Assembly: GCA_017552325.1 (NCBI GenBank)
Contig: JAFZQE010000044.1
Coordinates: forward strand, 1 to 53,064
Direction of reading: 5' to 3'
DNA: 53,064 nt
Source of the DNA: Oscillospiraceae bacterium
Lineage (GTDB): Bacteria; Bacillota; Clostridia; Oscillospirales; Oscillospiraceae
Of the stretch, positions 33,387-40,678 are shown one piece after another (position 1 is the stretch's first letter; each line of letters starts with the position of its first letter). Both the position numbers and the translations under genes were made by a program. Under the pieces are notes generated by a model. That model saw only the letters and a program-made list of their open reading frames with translations, had not been told where the DNA came from and searched no databases.

Positions 33387-33911
33387 TTATTCAAAGCTTT
33401 TGCTTACGGTCATATCCACCGTGCCGCCGCGGATGGCGATCTTCACATCGTCCGCCGCGCTGCGCAGGATCGACTGCTCATACTCGTCCCACTCGGGGAT
33501 CTCAATGGCGTGGTTTGCCAGATCGGGCAGCGCCTCATCCGGGATCTCGGAAATCGGATCGGAGACCATGGCGGCCTCGAAGGCGTCGCGGAGCCTGCCG
33601 AGGAAGCTGTTGGCCGCCTCGTTTTTGCGGGAGCTCGCGGAGGCGATCAGTCTCTCGCGCTTCTCTCTGTCCATGACGGTCTTCGTGCTCATGTGCAGAT
33701 CGAACTTCTTTCCTTCGCTCTCCAGCCAGAAGCTCGCCTGCATCTCTCCGGTCACGCTGCGCGCCAGGCTCAGCATTTCCTCCGTGCAGAGACGGAGCCG
33801 CAGTTCCTCCTTATGGTTCAGGCCTCTGAAGCTTGCTGCCTTTGCGGTCTGCTCCAGGGCTTCCTGGAAACCGTTGCCGCGGTTGTCGATGCGGATGATA
33901 TCAGATTTCAT
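33387..33911 (-). CDS. Degenerate GHKL-like protein, copy A
   Basis: This 174-residue protein is a paralogue of copies B and C. N-box-like helix LRLCTEEMLSLARSVTGE keeps the two Glu but has Leu and Ser where RsbW has Asn and His. FWLESEGKKFDLHMSTKT follows, then SRKNEAANSFLGRLRDAFEA, an acidic variable loop (DPISEIPDEALPDLANHAIE) and closing strands DDVKIAIRGGTVDMTVSKSF. The fold resembles RsbW but the ATP site is gone, so it is probably a binding-only anti-antagonist (inference). Automatic tools might call it an ATP-binding protein; I would treat that with caution. GGAGGAGC lies ahead of the ATG. Confidence 0.62.
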   Translation of the reverse strand: MKSDIIRIDNRGNGFQEALEQTAKAASFRGLNHKEELRLRLCTEEMLSLARSVTGEMQASFWLESEGKKFDLHMSTKTVMDREKRERLIASASSRKNEAANSFLGRLRDAFEAAMVSDPISEIPDEALPDLANHAIEIPEWDEYEQSILRSAADDVKIAIRGGTVDMTVSKSFE

Positions 33912-33950
33912 GATGCTCCTCCTGTCAATAATTGCTTTCGTAATTCCGAT

Positions 33951-34250
33951 TCACTCGACGGTCAGGATGTCCGAGAAGCCGGTGACCTCGAAGATCTCCG
34001 CGATGGTCTCGTTTACATGGACGATCTTCATCTCTCCCTGGCGGTTCATGATCTTCTGGGCGGACAGCAGCACGCGCAGGCCGGCCGAGGAGATGTACTC
34101 CAGCCCGGCGAAGTCCAGCGTCAGCTCGCTCAGGCCGGGAAACGACTCCTTCAGCGCCTTCTCCAGCTCCGGCGCGGTCGTGGTATCCAGGCGGCCCTCC
34201 AGCGCGAAAAGCGCTTTCCCGTTTTCGATGCTTTTGTTGATGTTCAGCAT
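33951..34250 (-). CDS. STAS-domain antagonist, copy A
   Basis: This 99-residue STAS protein is one residue longer at the N-terminus than the other copies. It has RLDTTTAPELEKALKESFPG and phosphosite EYISSAGLRVLLSAQK with Ser55. It lies 43 bases after the FtsX permease gene, the largest gap inside the operon, and no separate promoter is evident there. AGGAGGAAAAC lies ahead of the ATG. Family role: it binds an anti-sigma-type GHKL protein when unphosphorylated and releases that protein's target. Confidence 0.9.
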   Translation of the reverse strand: MLNINKSIENGKALFALEGRLDTTTAPELEKALKESFPGLSELTLDFAGLEYISSAGLRVLLSAQKIMNRQGEMKIVHVNETIAEIFEVTGFSDILTVE

Positions 34251-34293
34251 GGTGTTTTCCTCCTGTATGTTTATTATTTTATCATTTTTCAGT

Positions 34294-37200
34294 TCAGACG
34301 ACGTCCGTCAGCTTCAGGTTTTTGACCGGACGAAGCGCAATGATATTGACGAGCACGGTGAACAGCACCGTCAGCGCGGCGCCTGTGATCCATGCCATCG
34401 CGCTCGGCTCTTTCACGACCTGCAGGAAAGGCTGCTCCATCGAAAGGCAGATCCTGCGCCCGATCCCGGAACCGACGAACATGCCGATAATGATGCCCAG
34501 CGCCGTCGTGATCACAGTCTCCCGCAGCATATAGCCGACGACTTCCTTCACGGTGAAGCCGTTGACGCGCATGATGGTCAGTTCGCGCTTTTTCTGCAGC
34601 ACGTAGATATTCGTCAGATTCATCAGCACCACGCCTGCCATAACAGCCGCCATGAAGATGAACAGCATCACAAGCGAATCGATCACGCTCGTTGACGCGT
34701 CGAATACCGCCCTGCCGGACTCGGCGGTGGCCAGACCGGCAAAGCCCTCCACGTCGCGAAGCGCTTTGTCCAGCGCGTCGGCATCAGCCCCGTTCAGGCG
34801 CACAAAGAACGCGTTGATCTCGCTTTTCTCTCCGAATACCTGTTCGTAATAAGACGGGCTGATGACCATGGGGCGGCCTATGTAATGGTCGAACACCCCG
34901 GCGACGACCACATCCGCCGTTTTGACTCCGCCGAGGGCGATCTGAAATGTGCTGCCCGGAGCGAGATGATAGTATTCCGCCACACGGAGCTGAATCAAGA
35001 TCCCCTCGTCGGTATTCGTGACCGGCTCGGCGGTCTTCCAGTCGCGCAGATGGTACAGCTTTCCGATCTCCTCCGCGTCGCCGCAGAAGAGCTCGGCGGT
35101 CTGGATGTCTCCGAAACGGTAAGTGATGTTGGCAATGGACAGCGGCGTATATTCCGTTCCCGCTTCATTCAGCAGCGTTTCGATCTCATCCCTGGCCGTT
35201 TCCGACTTCCCGGGGTTGAAGGTCACACGCCAGTCATACTCTTCGATATCGACATACTGCCTGTCCAGCGAGCCGTTCATGGCGGCCTTGAGCGTCATGC
35301 CGATCACGACCAGCGCGCAGCAGCCCGCCACGCTCACGATCGTCACAAGCACGCGCTTGATATCCGTGCGCATGTTCAGCAGGATCAGGCGCGAGTAGAG
35401 AGACAGCGCGGAGCCTTTGCCCTTCTTCTCTTTTTTCGCGCTGGTCGGCACCTTCGCCTGCAGCAGCCGGATAGCGGGCGTCCGAAGCAGACGCGAGCAG
35501 GCGGCCCATACCGCAACCACGGCCAGCCCTGCGGCGGCGAGCAGCACGATGACGGTCGGCAGCACGGTGATCCCCGGCCGCATGAGACTGAATGTATAAT
35601 AGATGTTATAGCCCTTCAGGACGATGCCTTCCATGGCGAAGCGAGCCACCAGCACGCCGATGACCGCTCCCAGCAGGGCGGCGGAAACACCGAAGCTCAG
35701 GTACTTGCGGAAAATCTCTCTGTTGAAGAAGCCCAGCGCCTTGGTAGTCCCGACCTGTGTGCGCTGTTCGTCCACCATTTTGCTGACGGTGGCAAAGATC
35801 ACCAGCGCGCCGACCAGCACAAACAGCAACGCGAAAGTGCTCTCCAGGCTTTTCAGGTTATCTCCGGCCATTCTAAGCTGCACATAACCGGGATTGCCTT
35901 TCATATTCAGAACAATCCACCGGCAGGGCGTCGTATCGTCGAGCTTACCGCGCGCCTCTTCGAGCTGATTCTCGCCGTCGGCGATCGCAATCATCGCGTC
36001 CTGATAGGAGGTCTCGCCCTCTTCCAGCTGCTTTCGGCCGTCCTCCAGCTCCTTTCGGCCGGCTTCCGCGTCGGCCAGCCCCTGCTCATAATTTGCTTTG
36101 GCTTCCTCGTACCGGGTCTTTCCTTCCTCGTACTCCGCCTTTCCTTCCTCCAGCAGCGCCAGGCCGACCTGATAGTCGTTCAGACCCTTGTTGTATTCGT
36201 CCTGACCTGCCTGATATTCTTTCGCCCCTTCGTTGTAGGCGTTCAGTCCCTCGATATATTTCGCATGACCCTCGTCCCACTGCCGGCAGCCGGACTGAAG
36301 GGCCGCATAATCGCTCTCATACGCCGCTGACTGCTGAACGGCCGCCGCAGCGACCAAGGACCTCATCATGTTCGCGTCGAAGCCCTCTTCGGTACCCATG
36401 GCGCTCACATAGGCTTCCTTCAGCATCTCGTCCGTGATGTTGTCGGAATAAACAAAAGCCCTGATGTTTTCTTCCAGAGTGAGGTTCAGATCACAGTAGT
36501 AGGTCGTTGTGATCCAGAAGTACATGGCCGTCGCATTCGGGTCGTCCACATTGGCGGGCATTTTCCGCGCCCACGCGATCGATCCCGAGGTATCGCCGAC
36601 CTGCTCCTCCAGCGCGCCGCGGACGCCGTCGCGGATCTGCGCCTTGCCGTTCTCCAGCTCGTTCCATCCGGATTCGAGCTCCGCTTTTCCTTCGTCGAGC
36701 TGTTCCCCGGCGGTGGCAAGCTCCTCGTAGCCCGCGTCAAGCTTTTTCTTGGCGCGCCAGAGCTCAACTCTCGCCTGCTCCAGCTTGTTCTCCGAGTCCT
36801 CGATCTCCTTCTGCGCGTCATCCAGCTCTTTCTGCGCGTCGTCCAGCTGTTTTTCGGCGTCCTCCAGCTCCTGCTGTCCCTCGGCCAGCTCCCGCTCGCC
36901 GTCGGCGAGCTCCTTCCAGCCCTCGTCCAGCTCGATCCGGGCGTCGGCAAGATCGCTCTTCGCCTGCTCCAGCTCCTGCTGCTTTTCGTCGATCAGAGCC
37001 AGAGCCTGTTCGTGAACGTCTGCGTCACGGCGGGCGGCGGCAGTCGGTGCGAGCGCCTCCAGGCGCTCCTGTACGGCGGTGAGCGCCGCGTTGTATTCTT
37101 CGCCGTAGCGGTCCGGGTTCTCCGGTTTTTCTATCGCCACCTCCGCCTTCATGAAGCAGCCGTCCAGCGCTTCCATGTCAAAGGCGTCGACCGTCAGCAG

Positions 37201-37764
37201 AACATCATAGGTATCGGCAACCATCGTGTTGCTGTTGTCGGCATGGTTGGCGATCCCCGTAACGGTAAAGCGGTTGCCGCGCAGATACTGCACGGTTTCG
37301 CCGTTGTCGTCGTTCACCCGGATCTCGCTGCCTACCTCCAGGCCCAGTTCCTCGGCCAGATTGCGCTCCACGGCACATTCTGTCTCCGTCTCCGGAAGAC
37401 GTCCCTCCAGAAGCAGCGGCTGATTGAGCCGCTCTGTCAGCGAGACCGCGTTCGCGTCCACGCTGTCGCCGCCGGTCGACGCCTTGACGCCGACCTGCCA
37501 CACGGGCTCGACGTCAGCGACGCCCTCGGTGCCCCGGATTTCCTCAAGGTCTTCCTGGGAAAAGAGAAGCGTGGACACCAGTTCGATATCGCGGAAATTC
37601 TGCGTATTGAAGTAGTCCGATCCGTTTCTCGTGAGAATGACGGAAGAGTAGTTCAGCCCGAGGAAGATCGACACGCCGAGCACGGCGATGACAATGATCG
37701 AAATAAAGGACACCTTGTTTCGGGCGATGTTCCGAAGAAGGTCCTTAAGCTGTGTTCTCTTCAT
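34294..37764 (-). CDS. FtsX-type ABC permease with two long coiled-coil arms
   Basis: This 1156-residue membrane protein pairs with the GAF-ABC ATPase (6-base gap). TM1 is at about 18-37, followed by a MacB-type periplasmic-like domain (50-235), coiled coil 1 (about 250-388; repeats such as ELEDAEKQLDDAQKELDD), a globular insert (395-480), coiled coil 2 (about 490-610; repeats EYQAGQDEYNKGLNDYQVG) and then two FtsX blocks. The first has helices from about 644, and the second lies at the C-terminus with IDSLVMLFIFMAAVMAGVVL, LGIIIGMFVGSGIG and a last helix. These mechanotransmission permeases move no substrate through the membrane; they pull on or deliver envelope molecules. Coiled-coil DNA is repetitive. 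Target unknown. Confidence 0.88.
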   Translation of the reverse strand: MKRTQLKDLLRNIARNKVSFISIIVIAVLGVSIFLGLNYSSVILTRNGSDYFNTQNFRDIELVSTLLFSQEDLEEIRGTEGVADVEPVWQVGVKASTGGDSVDANAVSLTERLNQPLLLEGRLPETETECAVERNLAEELGLEVGSEIRVNDDNGETVQYLRGNRFTVTGIANHADNSNTMVADTYDVLLTVDAFDMEALDGCFMKAEVAIEKPENPDRYGEEYNAALTAVQERLEALAPTAAARRDADVHEQALALIDEKQQELEQAKSDLADARIELDEGWKELADGERELAEGQQELEDAEKQLDDAQKELDDAQKEIEDSENKLEQARVELWRAKKKLDAGYEELATAGEQLDEGKAELESGWNELENGKAQIRDGVRGALEEQVGDTSGSIAWARKMPANVDDPNATAMYFWITTTYYCDLNLTLEENIRAFVYSDNITDEMLKEAYVSAMGTEEGFDANMMRSLVAAAAVQQSAAYESDYAALQSGCRQWDEGHAKYIEGLNAYNEGAKEYQAGQDEYNKGLNDYQVGLALLEEGKAEYEEGKTRYEEAKANYEQGLADAEAGRKELEDGRKQLEEGETSYQDAMIAIADGENQLEEARGKLDDTTPCRWIVLNMKGNPGYVQLRMAGDNLKSLESTFALLFVLVGALVIFATVSKMVDEQRTQVGTTKALGFFNREIFRKYLSFGVSAALLGAVIGVLVARFAMEGIVLKGYNIYYTFSLMRPGITVLPTVIVLLAAAGLAVVAVWAACSRLLRTPAIRLLQAKVPTSAKKEKKGKGSALSLYSRLILLNMRTDIKRVLVTIVSVAGCCALVVIGMTLKAAMNGSLDRQYVDIEEYDWRVTFNPGKSETARDEIETLLNEAGTEYTPLSIANITYRFGDIQTAELFCGDAEEIGKLYHLRDWKTAEPVTNTDEGILIQLRVAEYYHLAPGSTFQIALGGVKTADVVVAGVFDHYIGRPMVISPSYYEQVFGEKSEINAFFVRLNGADADALDKALRDVEGFAGLATAESGRAVFDASTSVIDSLVMLFIFMAAVMAGVVLMNLTNIYVLQKKRELTIMRVNGFTVKEVVGYMLRETVITTALGIIIGMFVGSGIGRRICLSMEQPFLQVVKEPSAMAWITGAALTVLFTVLVNIIALRPVKNLKLTDVV

Positions 37765-37770
37765 CGGCGC

Positions 37771-38991
37771 TCACCAGACCAGCTCTTCCGCGTGAACGGG
37801 GTGCATGTTCTTCTTGATGGAGGCGATTTTGCCGTTTCTCACCTTCACCACACGGTCGGCCATCCTGGCGATCTCCGGGTTGTGGGTGACCATCATCACG
37901 GTGGCGCCCTGGTTCCTTACGATGCCCTCAATGACTGAGAGCACCTCGATGCTGGTCGAATAGTCCAGCGCCGCGGTCGGCTCGTCGGCCAGGATCAGCT
38001 TGGGCTTCTTGACGATGGCGCGGGCGATGGACACGCGCTGCTGCTGACCGCCGGACATCTGCCCGGGGTAGTTGTTCGCGCGGGACGTGAGGCCGACCTT
38101 TTCGATCGCCTCCTCCGCGTCCATGGGATCGTCCACCAGCTCCGCGATGAACTGCACGTTTTCCAGCGCCGTCAGGTTCGGCATCAGGTTGTAGGCCTGG
38201 AAGATGAAGCCCACGGTCTCGCGCCGGAATCTGGTCAGCGCATCGTCGGAGGGATGGGAAAAGTCCACGCCCTCGATGGTAAGCGTGCCGTCCGTGAGGA
38301 AATCCATGCCGCCGATGATGTTCATCATCGTGCTCTTGCCGCAGCCGGATTCTCCCAGCACCACGACGAATTCGTTCTTGTATATTTCCAGGTTGACGCC
38401 CTTGAGCACCTGCAGCACGGTGTCGCCCGTCTGAAACTCCTTGGTGACGTCCCGGAGCACCGCGAGAACTTCCTTTTTCTCGCCCAGGTCGACGAGCAGG
38501 CCCTTTTCATCGATGGTGATGGCGGCCAGCGAGGCCATGCGCTCGCAGAGCTGCAGCTCCTCGGCGTCGTAAAGCGTGCCGTCCTTTTTGTTGACGACCT
38601 GCACGCAGCCGATGATATCATGGAGATTGTTCAGCGGCACGCAGATCATCGTCTTGGTCGTCAGCCCGTTGTCGTCGAAGACCGTGCCGTCGAAGCGCGG
38701 GTCGTTCGCCGCATCCTCCACGATGACGGATTTCCCCGTTTTGGTAACGATGCCCTCGAGCCCCAGGCCGTTCTCCACCGTGATGTTGGAGATGTCGGCC
38801 GGGCCGATGTGGAACAGGGGGCTCAGCCGGTCGGTCTTCGGATCGAGGAACCAGATCGCTCCCGCCTCGCTGTTGAGAGTCCTGACAATGGTCTCCAGGC
38901 TGCCGGACAGCGCGTCCTCGAGACTGTCCACCTCAAGCAGCTGCTCCATGATCTGCCAGGTCGCTTTGGCAAAACGCTTTTCTTCCGCCAT
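37771..38991 (-). CDS. GAF-domain/ABC transporter ATPase fusion
   Basis: This 406-residue protein starts at ATG 38991 (AAGGAGAG upstream). Residues about 20-165 are a GAF sensor domain (SEAGAIWFLDPKTDRLSPLF; GLEGIVTKTGKSVIVEDAAN; CVPLNNLHDIIGCVQVVNKK), and about 175-395 a MacB/LolD-type ABC ATPase: Walker A GESGCGKST (213-221), Q-loop FIFQAYN, signature MSGGQQQR (312-319), Walker B LILADEPTAALD (332-343) and H-loop His370. All catalytic residues are present. GAF domains bind small ligands such as cyclic nucleotides, so ATPase activity may be gated by an intracellular signal, which is rare in this transporter class. It is the first gene of the partner-switching operon. Confidence 0.88.
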   Translation of the reverse strand: MAEEKRFAKATWQIMEQLLEVDSLEDALSGSLETIVRTLNSEAGAIWFLDPKTDRLSPLFHIGPADISNITVENGLGLEGIVTKTGKSVIVEDAANDPRFDGTVFDDNGLTTKTMICVPLNNLHDIIGCVQVVNKKDGTLYDAEELQLCERMASLAAITIDEKGLLVDLGEKKEVLAVLRDVTKEFQTGDTVLQVLKGVNLEIYKNEFVVVLGESGCGKSTMMNIIGGMDFLTDGTLTIEGVDFSHPSDDALTRFRRETVGFIFQAYNLMPNLTALENVQFIAELVDDPMDAEEAIEKVGLTSRANNYPGQMSGGQQQRVSIARAIVKKPKLILADEPTAALDYSTSIEVLSVIEGIVRNQGATVMMVTHNPEIARMADRVVKVRNGKIASIKKNMHPVHAEELVW

Positions 38992-39057
38992 TTTCTCGTT
39001 CTCTCCTTCTGCGTTCTGATGTGTGTTCTTTCCGCACATTTATATTCAGTTTATCAT

Positions 39058-39086
39058 ATCATATCATGCGTTCATACGCAACTCAA
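39058..39086 (-). promoter_or_regulatory. Promoter of the partner-switching operon with spacer dyad
   Basis: Minus strand TTGAGT (39086-39081), a 17-base spacer and TATGAT (39063-39058), about 67 bases ahead of the GAF-ABC start. The spacer holds a perfect dyad TGCGT-4-ACGCA (39067-39080), a candidate operator. Confidence 0.65.
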
Positions 39087-39141
39087 ATTCGACAAACCGA
39101 GCGAGATTCTTTGCATTCTTTTCCATGGAGCCAACGGAAAA

Positions 39142-39173
39142 AGAGACGGACACGCTTCCGCGTGTCCGTCTCT
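39142..39173 (-). terminator. Second terminator after the uxu operon
   Basis: A perfect 14-bp stem (39142-39155 with 39160-39173, TTCC loop) is followed on the minus strand by CTTTTTCC. It stands between the uxaC terminator and the promoter of the signalling operon, insulating it from read-through. Confidence 0.85.
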
Positions 39174-39242
39174 ATCGAAGGAAAGCGCCGAATCCTGCTC
39201 AGCCGTCGTTCGCCGCGCTGTGCCGGGAGGCGCCGGAACGGC

Positions 39243-39271
39243 AAAAAAGCCGCCTTCCGGCGGCTTTTTGC
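39243..39271 (-). terminator. Terminator of the uxu operon
   Basis: AAAAAGCCGCC (39244-39254), TTCC loop, GGCGGCTTTTT (39259-39269), with the T-run on the minus strand, 10 bases past the uxaC stop. Confidence 0.9.
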
Positions 39272-39281
39272 GTATCCCCTC

Positions 39282-40667
39282 TTATTCCGCGAGGCCGAAA
39301 TATCGCTCCGCGTTTTTGTAGCTGATCCCTTCGACGATCGTGCGAAGGGCCTTGTCGTCGTTCGGGTATTCGCCGTTTTCCACCCAGGAGCCGAGCAGCT
39401 CACAGAGGATGCGGCGGAAGTACTCGTGCCGGGCGTAGCTGAGGAAGCTGCGGGAGTCGGTCAGCATGCCGACGAAGCCGGCGAGATAGCCGTCCGCGGC
39501 CAGGGTCGTCAGCTGCTCGACCATGCCGGCCTTGTGGTCGTTGAACCACCAGGCGCTGCCGTGCTGTACCTTGCCGACGGCCTCGCCGGTCTGGAAGGCG
39601 CCCATGACGGTGACCAGCGCGGCGTTGTCGTTCGGGTTGAGCGAGTACAGGATCGTCTTCGGCAGCTCGTCCGTGTCGTCCAGCGCGCCGAGGAAGGCCG
39701 CCAGCTCCTTGATCGAGGGCTGGTCGCCGATCGAGTCGATGCCGGCGTCCGGGCCGAGCGCGCGGAAGACGCGGTGGGAATTGTCGCGGATGACGCCGAA
39801 GTGGAGCTGCATCACGACGCCGAGGCGATGATACTCCCGCCCCAGCTCCAGCAGCAGCGCGGTCTTGAACTGCTTCTGCTCGAGTGCAGAGGGGATCTCC
39901 CCTGCCAGACGCTTTCGGAAGATCGCCTCGACCTCCGCCTCGGTCGCCTCGGCATACGGAACGGATTCCATGCCGTGGTCGGAGACCCGGCAGCCGAGCG
40001 AGACGAAGAACGCCAACCGCTCCTTCAGCGCCCCGGCGAGCTCCGCGAAGCTGCGGATCGTGCCGAGCCTGGCAAGATAGTTTACATAATCCTCTTTCTC
40101 GATGCCCAGGGCCTTGTCCGGCCGGTAGCTGGGCAGGACCTTCACGCCGAAGCTTCCGTCTTCGGCGATCTTCTTGTGCCACTCGAGAGAATCCGCCGGG
40201 TCGTCGGTCGTGCAGAGGGCTTTCACGTTCGAGTTCACGATCAGCCTGCGCGCCGACAGCTCTTTCAGCTTTTCGTTGCAGAGCTGCCAGACCTCCTCCG
40301 CCGTGTCGCCGTTCAGGGCGCCGGTATAGCCGAAGTAGTTGCGCAGCTCGAGGTGGCTCCAGTGGTACAGCGGGTTGCCGGCGGCAAGGCCGAGGGTCTC
40401 CGCCCACTTCTGGAATTTCTCGCGGTCCGTCGCGTCGCCGGTGATATAGCGCTCGTCCACGCCCGCCGAGCGCATCAGCCTCCACTTGTAGTGGTCGCCG
40501 CCCAGCCAGACCTGCGTGATGTTCTCGAACTTCCGGTCCTCGAAGATCTCCTGCGGGCTCAGATGGCAGTGGTAGTCGATGATGGGCTGCGGCGCGGCAA
40601 AGTCATGATACAGATGCTTCGCCGTTTCGGTGCTCAGCAGGAAGTCCCTGTCCATAAATGCTTTCAT
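39282..40667 (-). CDS. uxaC: Glucuronate isomerase
   Basis: This 461-residue enzyme isomerises D-glucuronate to D-fructuronate (and galacturonate to tagaturonate). The amidohydrolase-like start PIIDYHCHLSPQEI carries His33 and His35, followed by ITQVWLGGDHYKWRLMRSAG, CTTDDPADSLEWH and TDSRSFLSYARHEYFRRILC near the end, all typical of UxaC. The length is standard (about 465). It is the last gene of uxuA-uxuB-eda-kdgK-uxaC, though it catalyses the first step. GAGAGGA lies 8 bases ahead of the ATG, and a terminator follows. Confidence 0.95.
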   Translation of the reverse strand: MKAFMDRDFLLSTETAKHLYHDFAAPQPIIDYHCHLSPQEIFEDRKFENITQVWLGGDHYKWRLMRSAGVDERYITGDATDREKFQKWAETLGLAAGNPLYHWSHLELRNYFGYTGALNGDTAEEVWQLCNEKLKELSARRLIVNSNVKALCTTDDPADSLEWHKKIAEDGSFGVKVLPSYRPDKALGIEKEDYVNYLARLGTIRSFAELAGALKERLAFFVSLGCRVSDHGMESVPYAEATEAEVEAIFRKRLAGEIPSALEQKQFKTALLLELGREYHRLGVVMQLHFGVIRDNSHRVFRALGPDAGIDSIGDQPSIKELAAFLGALDDTDELPKTILYSLNPNDNAALVTVMGAFQTGEAVGKVQHGSAWWFNDHKAGMVEQLTTLAADGYLAGFVGMLTDSRSFLSYARHEYFRRILCELLGSWVENGEYPNDDKALRTIVEGISYKNAERYFGLAE

Positions 40668-40678
40668 GCTTCGTCCTC

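Larger units (their letters stand above)
31386..34101 (-). repeat. Four tandem copies of a STAS(-GHKL-like) gene module
   Basis: Near-identical DNA blocks of about 60 bases (starting CGGTTCATG on the plus strand, covering the STAS phosphosite helix) begin at about 31387, 32286, 33163 and 34042, spaced 880-900 bases. Copies A, B and C are STAS plus GHKL-like gene; copy D is STAS only. The spacing and order show tandem duplication of a two-gene unit. Confidence 0.85.

Noticed and set aside
31296-34250. Repeats as a CRISPR or mobile array
   Set aside because: The repeat units are coding STAS domains 880-900 bases apart, not short spaced repeats; no cas or transposase gene.
25957-34250. Classic RsbRST stressosome or sigma-B locus
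   Set aside because: There is no RsbR-type sensor-STAS fusion, no RsbT and no sigma factor; all STAS proteins are single-domain.
39023-39325. 100-residue plus-strand frame across the uxaC/GAF-ABC gap
   Set aside because: It overlaps two terminators and the promoter, and has no domain.
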